From NCBI GenBank assembly GCA_033026295.1, contig CM065170.1:36017586-36081585 (forward strand): DNA of 64,000 nt, given 5' to 3'. The notes below the pieces were generated by a model, which had not been told where the DNA came from, did not search any database, and saw only the letters and a program-made list of their open reading frames with translations. Numbering within the stretch: position 1 is the stretch's first letter; each line of letters opens with the position of its first letter. Shown one piece after another: positions 1 to 10,800 of the stretch. The position numbers were made by a program, and so were the translations under genes. Origin of the DNA: Channa striata. Taxonomy: Eukaryota > Chordata > Actinopteri > Anabantiformes > Channidae.

Positions 1-99
1 GAAATAATGGTTCACGTACTTCAGAAAAATCAATTGACTTCAAAATGGTTTAAATTCATTTAATTTAAGGGTTAAATCCTTTAACTTGTATGTGTTCAG

Positions 100-1309
100 G
101 CCACAGAGGACGAGATGCGTCTCCTTCGTTTTCAGAGAAAACTGGATGACGAGAAGGGGGCAGGGCTTCTAGGACTGTCATTACAGGTACATACAGGGGG
201 TGAGGCTTTGCAGCTAGATTAGAGAAATGAAAAGGGGACAGGAAATTTACCTGTGGCGCTATGATGTTATGTCCTGTCCCAGGCAACCATGGAAGCCCTG
301 CTGGCGTTGGGACTTCACAAACAGGCCGAACAACTTTATCGAGATTTTAGAGTACCTGACAAAAGGTGAGACACAGCAGGTGATGCCACAAACAACTCTG
401 GTCTGATTGGCTGTTCTTTTCATTAGCTAGTTCCTAAGTAAATCCTCAGCGATAGAAGGCATCTGAACATCAGATGTTTTATTAATATTGCCACCTACCC
501 GTCATTTTACCTGTCTCTCACGTGCAGGTATTGGTGGTTGAAGCTGAAGTCTCTGGCAGAGAAGGAGGAGTGGGAGGAGTTAGAAAAGTTCTCAAAGAGC
601 AAGAAGTCTCCTATTGGCTACCTGGTAAGAAGCTCCCCTTCACTTTGTTATCATACAGACAATTGAAAAACTCAAAAATTAAAAGCTAATAATAAGTATG
701 TAGTTTAGAAAGATACTACTGGTTGTGTATGTAAGTCCCCACAGAACAAAAACCAAAGCATGGGGCTCAGGAACTCTCTGCCAGGGAGGATGGAAGAAAC
801 TACAAAATAATCATGTGTCTTTATTGTTTTGTTTTCAGCATCTTTGGAAACCATCATCATTAATGCATAAAAAAAGATTATTGCACAACCCTAGTTCTGA
901 GAGATTTGAGTTTTTAAATTAGTTGTAAGGGGTCAATGTAAAAAGTTTTTTACCCATAAGTCTTTGCTCTGTCCCCCTTCTAGGCCTTTGTTGACGTTTG
1001 TATGAAGTGCAACAACAAGTACGAAGCTAAGAAATATGTTTCTAAGGTAACACCTGACCAGAAGGTCAAAGCTCATCTGGCTGTCAGGTAAGATTAAATA
1101 CCTGTGATATCATCAGACAGATAAGTCCTGATCCCTTAGGTGACTCTTCCTCTCCACTTCCTGTCAGTGACCTGGAGGGGGCTGCAGAGACTGCGATTGA
1201 GCGCCGCAATGACACAGAGATGGGGGCGGTACTCGCAAGGTGCTCCACCTCTGACCAGCTGCTGATGGACAGGTTGATCAGAGCCCGAGCCACAGCTGCG
1301 AAAAAGTGA
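100..1309 (+). CDS. vps16: Vps16, C-terminal part (last five exons; 5' end outside window)
   Basis: Five exons, 100-186, 283-365, 528-624, 984-1087 and 1168-1309, have AG/GT borders and join in frame to a TGA at 1307-1309. The encoded segment is about 170 residues. It contains EQLYRDFRVPDKR, EKFSKSKKSPIGYL, CNNKYEAKKY and a basic end RARATAAKK. I recognise these as the conserved C-terminal alpha-solenoid of VPS16, a core subunit of the HOPS and CORVET tethering complexes that act with SNAREs in endosome-lysosome fusion. Upstream exons lie left of base 1. No frameshift or stop is seen, so the gene looks functional. The downstream neighbour rgn is on the same strand but is a separate gene: a poly(A) signal follows vps16 at 1470. 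Confidence 0.93.
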
Positions 1310-1469
1310 CGCTGCAGTCAAGGTTTAATCTGATCTCTGATTGGAATTAGTATCGAGCTGTTCTTTTTGGTTTAAATCAAGTTCACGGACACTGACTTCC
1401 AGTTGAAGATTTAAAAATTCCAACTGGCAGGAACAGATTGTTTAATTTTTTAGTTTGTTTTGTTCTAGA

Positions 1470-1475
1470 AATAAA
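1470..1475 (+). other. Poly(A) signal AATAAA of vps16
   Basis: AATAAA lies 161 bases after the vps16 stop codon and is the first canonical signal in the 3' region, so it is the likely end of the main transcript. Later A/T-rich signals to about 2040 could give longer forms. Confidence 0.5.
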
Positions 1476-2480
1476 GTCGGTGGCAAATTAACCGATATGA
1501 ATAAATTAAGTTTTGCAGACATCAGACTGATTTGTTGAGATGAAAAGGGCACATTAAAACTTGAGGCAAACACACCTGGATGGTTCCAGTCTCACCTGTA
1601 ACCTCAAGTGTTCTTTATTTAAACCGAACCAGAACCTGTATTAGATTAACATGTGACCTGAATCCAGTTCTCCACTGTGACTGATTTGCACTTACAGGGA
1701 AAAGAACCGGTTGATTGATTAATTTCCTTCTTCTGTGTTTTCCTCAAATGTTGCTTCAGGTCAGGTTGAACTGGACTCCTCCAGAATGACAAGACTGAGT
1801 CTTTCTGCTGTTCCCCTTTCCTGAGCTTTCTACTTTTGCACACTGCTTTCAAAGCTTCCTCTGTGTCTGTGACCCCGGCCCTAGTGAGTGAACGTCCAAA
1901 CAGCATGTCAGCAGTGACTTACAGCTGGTCTGGCTCTGAACCAGGACCCCCAGCTATCTCCTGTTGTTTCTCATTAAAAGCTATCCACCAGGACCCATCA
2001 GGATCTTTTAATTGTGAAAAATGTTTTATTGTGTAAATTTATTTTGTAAATGTTCATAATACTATTTGCGTTGTTTATTTTTGACTAAATGCTGTCTGAA
2101 TGCATACTCTTGACCTGGTTCTTTGTTTGCTTCCAGCACTTTCAGCCACAGCTGCTGATCTCCACCTAAAACAAAAGTGGTAAAACATGTACTAAACGCC
2201 CTGGATGTCTGAGTTGAAGAGGGAAAAAAAATTGTTTCATTCTCTTTAGAGAATTGGTGCGTCAGATTGTTCAAACCTTTATAGAAAACTTAAGTCAGTG
2301 AAGCGCAACATTAAAAATTTTAATGAACTACAATACATTTGTTTACTTCATGCCGAATCTATTTTGGTATTTTAAGGAAACCGTTCTAATCCGTGATTAT
2401 TTGACCGAGCTTTCGTGGTTTTTTTTGTTGTGGTTATTTTTTTTTTTTTTTTTTTGTCATTTCTTGTTATCTAGAAAAAA
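1476..2480. other. Intergenic region between vps16 and rgn
   Basis: No exon-like or conserved coding signal was found. A short open frame at 1836-2036 lacks any family resemblance. An oligo(T) run sits at 2419-2455. The region probably holds residual vps16 3' sequence and the distal rgn upstream region. Confidence 0.4.
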
Positions 2481-2499
2481 AATTATGCCCCGCTTACGT

Positions 2500-2572
2500 T
2501 TGTTAAGAGGGGCGGAGCTGCGTCCAAACTACCCAGTGTTTTCCCGGAATCAAGAACCGCGGTCTGCTGCAG
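2500..2572 (+). promoter_or_regulatory. Probable rgn promoter and 5' UTR exon
   Basis: A GC box (GGGCGG, 2510-2515) is followed by a GC-rich stretch ending in a good splice donor at 2572/2573 (CTGCAG|GTAGGA). The rgn coding exon is preceded by a splice acceptor at 3820 (AAACAG|GTGACT), only seven bases before its ATG, so a separate upstream leader exon is needed. This is the best candidate in the interval. The transcription start was not determined. Confidence 0.35.
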
Positions 2573-3819
2573 GTAGGATCTTAGGTTTTTGTTTGTGCTG
2601 GAATAAAAGAGATATACGTGCACGAGCGTTGTGTTCAAGTACACACAAAGTGCACGATTAATGAAACGTAGCACGTGTTTCCAAAGCAGTAGACGTAGTT
2701 TAAAAAGGTCACGTGTATAGGAACTTTTAGGTTTTAGAACATATAGAACTTTTTGTCATTATGTGAACCTTCGTCCACATCGGTTTCTCACGAACCTCCA
2801 AACCACTAAAGCCACTTGGATCGAAGCTTTAGTTCACCGAGTCCCAGATGTTCGGAATCAGTTGTTTTCTAACCCGTGAAGCGCTGATTAAAGTTGTGCA
2901 GCGTGAATTGTTTTTCGAGTCCAATGAAGCAGAAAACGAACTACATTCATACGTTTTACCTAATTTATGACAATCCCCCTTTTCTTTTGCAAACCTTCAG
3001 CGTGTCAATGACCTAAAAAGCGAGTGGGGTCAGAAAAGTGCTGAATCAGCTGATCACAAACACAGTGTTGATGATAGCGGTGGGTTAATGAAGGCCGATG
3101 CAAATGGTACGTTAGTTCTGGCTAGTGTTGCAGACCTGTTTTGATGTTAATATAGGAATAAATCATCTGGTTCAATATAGATGTAGAACTACATGCAGCA
3201 GGCATGGACTGTAATTCTATTTTAGTGTTGTACTCTGTACTGTGCACTAAGTAGTATAATATCGCGTGTCGTAATAAAATCTAGTACCATATTATGTGTA
3301 GTGATGTACACACTAAGCATCATCTTATATTACTACAAATAGAGTAACTGAACTGACTCACAACTCATAAAATACTAGAAAAACCTGGTAGTAAGAGCAC
3401 AGAGTACTACAGAACCAACTATATTTACGAAGATACAGTTTATTAATAGGCCACACGCAGTACACAGTGTAATACTGCAAGATGTAGGACACGTGGCACT
3501 GGTGAGGTAATGCACCCTAGTTGTGTTTGGGCCTCCATGCATCATACTATTCTCATGCAATAGTGTTTGTGCTCTATTAATTGGTACTATGTGTAGTGCA
3601 TAGGAATTCTTTGTAGTTAAGCATGAAGTATTATATAATCAATTAATATATGAATACACACTGTCTGCAGTAAGGTGGTAAGTACCTGAGCCATGTGATT
3701 ACTAGTACAATAGGTATCACACGGTAGGACTGTGTTTCTGTGCTTTGACTTTTGACTCATTTTCATGGAGTGACAGGTGTGTCAGGTGAATCCTGCTCAG
3801 TGATTGGTCCCGACAAACA
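2573..3819 (+). other. Probable leader intron of rgn, A/T-rich
   Basis: If 2500-2572 is the leader exon, this is its intron. The segment at 3170-3720 is unusually rich in short TAGTAC/GTACTA-type strings, as in a decayed low-complexity repeat. No coding signal was recognised. Confidence 0.3.
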
Positions 3820-3826
3820 GGTGACT

Positions 3827-5474
3827 ATGTCCTCGATTAAGGTGGAACCTGTGGTGAACTTACGCGCTCTGGTTGGTGAAGGGCCAGTGTGGGAGGAGTC
3901 GGAGCAAACACTGCTATTTGTTGACATCATTGGGCAGAAAATCCACCGCTGGAGTCCAGTGACAAATCACCTTGATTCTGTGGATTCAGGTCTGCAAATC
4001 GAAACGTATCCAACATATTCTAATGGGTTCATTCAACTATGTAAAAAAAATATCTCTTGTATCATCTGTCTTTACCTGTCTCACCTGTCAGTGGACACTG
4101 TGGGTTTTGCTGTCCCTCGGAGGAAGGGTGGGTACGTTGCAGGTGTGGGTCGCAGCTTTGTGGCTGTTGATTGGTCCACTCAGACGATGACTACACTCGT
4201 GGAGGTAGACGAGGATAAACCAAACAACCGCCTAAATGATGGGAAAGTCGATCCGAGTGGCCGACTGCTGGCAGGTCAGTCTGCTCACCTGGTTACTCAC
4301 TCACCTTTTTGTCTTACTATGGTAACGGTGTGATGTCTTGCAGGTACGATGGGGAAGGAGCAGCGACCGGCAGAGGTTCAGAGAAAACAAGGTTCCCTGT
4401 TCTCTGTGACCCCTGACCTCACTGTGACCAAACATCTGAACCAGGTAACCTTTACTTGTCTGTCTCACTCTCAGGTGGACATGTCTCATCGGGTTGACTG
4501 GCCTCTCACATGTCTGTCTGCATCTGAGATGGTCTCACCCCTCTGTGTCTGTCTGTGTATATCTTATTCTCAGGTGGACATATCAAATGGGATGGACTGG
4601 TCTCTTGATATGAAGACATTTTTCTACATCGATAGCTTGTCTCTTACAATTGACGCTTTTGACTATGACACAAACACGGGACACTTTGGTAATATACTTC
4701 AGTACATGTGTATACCTGTATACACACATACATTTATGTGGATTTCTTAATACATTACGTGGTTTTTATGCTGCAGTACGCGTCTACCTATACTGCAGTA
4801 CACACAATTTATAGTACTAATACAGACAGATATATTTTGCAAGAGTACATATGTGTATTTATACACAGAGATATACAAAACAATGGATAACTGAAATTCA
4901 ACTTCAAATTCAACTTTTAACAGCTGAACCATATGTGACCTAACAATAAAGTATTGTTTTTTCCAAGGTAACCGTCGTGTTGTTTATACTATGGAGGAGG
5001 GAGAAGGACTTCCTGATGGTATGACAGTTGACGCAGATGGTCGACTGTGGGTCGCCTGTTATAATGGAGGACGGGTCATCAACATTGACCCCGTTACTGG
5101 TTAGTTACTGGTCATACTGGTGTTACTGGTCAAGTTACATTATGTCTGTTGTGGTTGATGAAGATCAACCTGTTGTGTTTTCTCAGGTGTACGGCTACAG
5201 ACGGTCTCTCTACCTGTGATGAAGACAACTTCCTGTTGTTTTGGTGGTCTGGATTATTCTGACCTCTATGTTACCTCAGCCAGTCTGGGCCTCGACCACT
5301 CGGAAAGCAGACAGCAGCCGTTGGCCGGACACACCTTCAGAGTGAGGCTCACCTGTATTGCTGAGTCACCTACTAACTGGTGTTCAGAGTTCCTAACACT
5401 AGGCTATGTATGATTTTCTACAGGTGAAAGGACTCGGGGTCAAAGGTCGTCCCTCAAACTCATTCTCAGGCTGA
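3827..5474 (+). CDS. rgn: Regucalcin / SMP30 gluconolactonase, complete
   Basis: Seven coding exons (3827-3989, 4092-4274, 4344-4444, 4574-4688, 4968-5099, 5187-5341, 5424-5474) join in frame to 299 codons, the usual length of vertebrate regucalcin. The ATG at 3827 is chosen because the protein then begins MSSIK as the family does; an in-frame ATG 25 codons upstream lies before the splice acceptor. Family metal ligands fall at the expected places: Glu18 (GEGPVWEE), Asn103 (RLNDGKVDP), Asn154 (DISNGMDWS) and Asp204 (LPDGM), with Arg101 as the substrate contact. The product is a cytosolic six-bladed beta-propeller that hydrolyses aldonolactones and is implicated in calcium homeostasis. All splice sites are canonical and no defect is visible. 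Confidence 0.96.
4465..4509 (+). pseudogene. Relic duplicate of rgn exon 4 start within intron 3
   Basis: A pyrimidine tract plus CTCAG at 4468-4474 is followed by GTGGACAT and a GTTGACTGG-like stretch. It mirrors the true exon 4 start 99 bases downstream (CTCAG|GTGGACATATC, then GGATGGACTGG). The copy degenerates after about 35 bases and lacks a matching donor. It looks like an old short tandem duplication that carried the acceptor site. Confidence 0.5.
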
Positions 5475-7849
5475 TTGCTTTGATCTTCGAGGTTACTGAC
5501 AAAGATCAGCTCTTTGGACACTGTAGAACTCAATGATTATTTACCTGGATCAATAACTATTGATTAATGGTTAATTGACTCATTCTGCCATCATGTTTAA
5601 GTTTATACCTGCAAATTAAGAAGTAACTGTGTGAGCCAGTCAGAAAAAAAGGAGACTGGCAACATCCATCAGTCAATCAGATTTAAGGAATCATTATATA
5701 ATAATATGTTGATGTGGCTAATTGAAAATCAAACCTGAACAGTATTAGAACTATGCTGGTGCTGAAGCAGACACAGTGAATTATACATAATGTAGTTCAT
5801 CTCTTATTGTGACTGTAATGTATTAAACAGAGACGCAGCATTGTAATGTGGACAGGATGCATTTTTATTTCCACACTAAGTGCAGAATCACCAGCGAGAA
5901 CCAACAAACACCAAACGGTACAAGCTACACGGCTTCTAGAAAACATTTGTACATGTAGAAAACGTTGTGCTGCTGCTTTTCTCTTGGACAAACCAAAGAT
6001 TCAGGTGTGAAATAAATGAAAAGGGGAAGGTAGACAGGTTGGGGCAGAGTGTTGATGTGGTTAAGCTGGGACCTGACACAGTACAGACAAAACTCCAGGA
6101 CAAACAGGTGTGGTCCAGATTCTTCTAAATCTTTTTACTTTTTTCCTTGTTTTGTCTAGGACAGTAAAGGTTTATCCAGATTAGTCTGTGTCTCTCCTGT
6201 AGGTCAAGACCTGGCCAGTTTAGATCAGTCTAAAACCTGTAAATTGTTTATGCAGTGAGCTGCTACAGGTTCATCGTTTCAGTGTCAGAATTCAGCTGAA
6301 AGCGTTCATGTATTTTACATGTTTAAAATCTTTTTTTTCTGCTGGTGTGGTTAAGGTGCTGTCAGTCTTACAGCAGCAGAGGAAGGATGGGGTTTAGGTG
6401 GGGAAGGGTTAGATGGGTTGGGTTGCAGGAAAAACCGCAGAGGCAGAGTCACAGATGAGCAGAGTTGGCCATTTTGTAAGTGAACACTAATGTTTTTGAC
6501 ATTAACACTGTTTCCTCTTCATAACATTAAGATTTTAAACTGCCAGACTCTGTCTCCCCGGCTCCCTTAAGGCTAGAAAATACAGTAGAACACAGTAGAA
6601 TACAATGCATTGAAAGGAGTAGAACCCTGTACAAGAACAGTTGAAGACACGGACCAAACAGTCCTGGGACAACCACCACCAACCTGCAGACCTAGAACCA
6701 GGACACTGAGTGTGAACTATTCATAAGCTTTCGATGCGATCTTCATGTGACTGTAACCCTTGTAACCCCAGCTCAAAAGCTAAAAAGCTTTTGAACAATA
6801 CTGGATCATCAGAAAACAGATCTACAGAGGTCTAAACCCAGGAGGTGAAACCACAGCAAAGGCTTTTGATACGCTGCCCGCTGGTAAGTATCTCACCATG
6901 CTATGTTCATTTAGTTTTTGCTCTGTGTGTAAAGATGAGGCACAGTTTGGGTTTTAACATAACACGTTCGCTTGTGTTTCCCTCTTTGAACCTCTGCGTA
7001 CTTTTACCCAGAGCACAGCAAAATATTTATTTCCTATTTAGAAATAATTCATTAGTTAAATTGCTTGTGATTAAACCAAGAGCAGACCTTCAGTCACATC
7101 TGCTGAATTTCCTCAGCAGATGGCATCGTTGATGTTGAAACTAATGTTTTGTCATTGTAGGTAACACAGGTTTAAACACTGGAGAACAGGAACTCCTTTA
7201 AAATGATATAAACAAAATAATTATGCAGTTGATTTACCTTCATGTTAGTGGACATTGTGGTACCTGATTTTTTGAATTTTTTTCACTTTTATCCTTCTAT
7301 GTTTTGATGCTTTTACTGAGTTATAAGTTTTAATTCTTCACAGCATCAGTTTTGCTTCTGTCACGGTGAAAATTTCTTTTTTATCACCTGGACTTAGCCA
7401 GTGAGAGACCAGCTGTTTGTTATTGTTTCCAGTATTGATACATATGTTCTAGTAAACAACATTGAGAAGAATATCCAGTTATTCCACATGGTTAAATCCA
7501 GTCTTTCTAAACCACGTCTGCTGTTTGCTTGAACAACTGACATAGAACATCAAATACTACTTATCTGATGTTTGATGTATTTAGCAAGAAGAACTGGGTC
7601 CACCGACACCACATCAGCCTGATCAGAATCGAGGGGGTTGTTTTTTAAGGAATTTGTTGGAGCAGAGCAAAGTATGAGATCGCAGTGTCTGAGAAGTAGT
7701 GAGGTTGTGTCTGGACGCTGGTCTGTGACAAACTGACCAATAAAATAAATGATGTCGAGACATCAGCCAGAAATGTTCAAAGTGCTCATTGGTCCCCTCA
7801 ATCAGACCTTCCTTCGGTCTGTCTTAAGGTCTGTCACCCAACCCTCCAC
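5475..7849. other. Convergent 3' region of rgn (+) and fmnl2 (-)
   Basis: The two genes face each other here. A minus-strand AATAAA (TTTATT at 5864-5869) could end a long fmnl2 3' UTR of about 2 kb. A plus-strand AATAAA at 6011-6016 could serve rgn. No exon or transposon was recognised. Confidence 0.4.
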
Positions 7850-10800
7850 TCAATAGTGCTCCTCGCCGTGGGCAGGGTCACAAAAGAAGCGAGAGCTGCG
7901 TTTTGCTGATCGAGCCGTGAAGGGGACGGTCTTCAGAGCTACAAGTAGGACAAAGAGCAACAGCCAATCAGATGACAGATAGGAAATGCCTGGTGTGATG
8001 GGTCTTCCTGTGCTTATATGTTTACCTGTGATGATGTCCTCTATGGCCCCGTCCTTCCCTTCGTAAACATGCCGACTGTCTTTTCCTTGTCGTCGTCTGA
8101 GCTCAGTGATCAGCTCCTGCTGCTGCCGCTTCCCCCTGTGGGACGGAGACTGAGGGTGGGGGGTGTAAGTAGTAACCTTTAAAATCACAGAAACTTCTTT
8201 ATTAAGTAATTTAATCAGTTTGTTAGGTTAATATAATTTCATCATGTAATAATTACACATAAAAATTGCTTCCAATCAGACACTGCCAACCAATCAGTGT
8301 GTGTTCGAGCAACAATCTGATTTTCCTCATGTGTTTTCTGTTCCATCTGTGCAGGAGGCCAGAGTTCAGTCTCACCTTGGTCTCCTCCTCGTCCTGCTGC
8401 TCCTCCTGCTCAAGTTTCTCCAGCATCATCTGCTCCTGGCGCCTCCTCTGCTCATTCTCTTCCTCAGCCAGCTAAAGCCACATGGACACATTAAATGCAC
8501 AAACGGTTTTAGGGGTTTTCACATCTTATAACATTTCAAGTTGTAGCCTCTTGATGAACCTGATGTGTCTCATTGTTGACTCACCCTGTATGCTTTCATA
8601 AAGCGAACAAAGATAGGGAAGAAGACGGAAGGCGGCATCGTCTTTGAGCTCTCTCCGAAAAACTTCACTGCATCTTCAAATGCATCCTGAGGGAATCCGA
8701 TGGTAAGTTTAGCATTGAACTAAAAAGTGATATTTATACACTTTTTATCTGTGTTCAGAGGGTTCTCATTAGAAAGGGCTGAATGTACGGGTTCTGAATG
8801 CAGGGAGACCATCTCTGTGGAACAGAGAAAACGTCACGACATGCTGTAGATTGTCAACTGTGCATTGTAAGTGGTTTGATCCCCTTCTTCTCTGGTCTGC
8901 ATGGTGAAGAGTTCTTGGGTAATTAACTAGTGAGTGGCAGCTCCCTCCAGTTTTATCAGTGTGTCTTCCTGACATGTGAGCTGTTTTTTTAAAGAAACCA
9001 TCTGCTGAATCATTAAATGCAAGTATATCATGGAATACAGACCACTATCAGGGAATTCTTGTGCTACTGAAGAAAACTAAAACGTGAAGATTCTGAAGTC
9101 CTGCACCATTTTTTTAAAATTACTTTAAAGATTAGTTTTGGTAGAATTTTTCCTTTTTTAGATTCCAGCAAGGAGCTGTACAAGAAACACAGACAGAGAG
9201 CGAAAGGGCATATGAAAGGTAACAAAAGACCCCAGCGCCACTCAAACTAAGACCTCTGCAGTTTTGTGGCATGTTCTGTAATCATGTAGACACCAGGTCC
9301 CTGCTTTTTTGGTTTCTAAAAGGTTTATGGAGGTTTATTCTGCATGAGTGATATGCTCAGAAATGGGAAGCAACATTGAATCACATCAACACGTTTGACG
9401 ACAGCATTTGTTACATCAGCAGCAGTGTTGGAACACTGGCTCCAAAAAGTGAATCTGTGTATAGTAACTGCAACACCATTTACGTTTTGTCATGTGTTTG
9501 TGTGTATGTGCATGTACCTAAGTGAGGACCAAATTATGCTTTTCACCAATAGATTGACAAAAGACATTTTGGCCGTTCCTCACAACTTCAAAAGGCTTTT
9601 GAGGGTCAAGACTGGGTTTTAGGGTCAGGATTATAATTGGGTTAGGGTTAAGTTGAGCATTCAGTTGTGATGGTAAGGGAAAATGGCTATGAGTGTCCTC
9701 ACAAGTATAGCTGTACAAACGTGTGTTCTCACCTGAGCTATGCGAGCATCCTCTTGCAGTTTCTGAAGCCGGGATTCATGCCTGCTGATGAAGTCTTTGA
9801 GTGTGGCATTGTGTTGAACACTGAACTCTCTCCAAGTGAGCTCCATGCCCCGCTGCAGCTCCTTCACATCACACAGCACATTCTCCAGACTCACTAAACA
9901 CACACATGTTATTACACACAGCTGAGTGACATGAAGTCCAGTGCATATGTAACGTTCTTATCCGCGGACGCGCTCACCTGCAGCAGCCTTGTCGACATAG
10001 TGAAGCTCATTATAAAACAGAGACGCTGCAGGATACTTCTCTCTCAGCACATTGGCGATGTAATGAAGGAGCGTCTGTTTCCTGTCGGTTGACTTTGTCT
10101 CCAAGAGCTACAAATTCAGAGCCTGCAGTTGTTACTCTGATAGTTTTTTTCGAGCTCAATTCTGATGATCCAGAACTAAACCTCAAATTTAATCTATGCT
10201 TGAAAACCACTTTCTCCAAGAATGTTTTTAAAAGTGAATTCATATAGTGATGACCTTTTAAAATCTTTCAATAGACTAAAATGGATTACCCCACTGTCGA
10301 CCCATCCCTTTTGAAAAATTACAGATCTGTCTCTCAATTTCTGGGAAAAACCCTTCAGAAGTGATAATTCTGCAAAATCAGCACTTTTGACAGTTGTGGA
10401 ATCTGTGCAGGATGCAAAAGGTGAGGCTTAGGTTTTTGGTCCTACTCCTAGTCTACATGCAGCCTTTGACGCTGTAAACCACCAGATCTCCTGTCTAGAC
10501 ATGTCTTAGATATAACCTGCTTGCGTGCAGGTGTGTGTATGAATATCTGCTGCATACAGCCAGCGGGAGTTGTAGGGGATGGGTAGAGGGCTTTTTGTCA
10601 AACACAATATTTTGGGTTGGTGATTTTGCTGCAGCACTTCCTGACATTTATTTGAATTTATACATTTTTTAAAATAATAAAAACCATAGGCTTTTATCCA
10701 GTTTAAACGTTACTATTGAACAGAATAACCTTTTGAATTTGAAATTGAAAGGTGCTAAAAATGTATTTTAGTATCTGTTTATATAATTTGAAGTGGGGGT

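Noticed and set aside
1836..2036. 66-aa frame downstream of vps16
   Set aside because: Lies in the 3' region, no family resemblance and no splice context.
2323..2661. 112-aa plus-strand frame upstream of rgn
   Set aside because: Contains a long Phe run from an oligo(T) tract and overlaps the probable leader exon; no conserved domain.
3752..3826. Upstream ATG extending rgn by 25 codons
   Set aside because: A splice acceptor lies at 3820, and starting at 3827 gives the family's MSSIK start and the exact 299-aa length with metal ligands in register.
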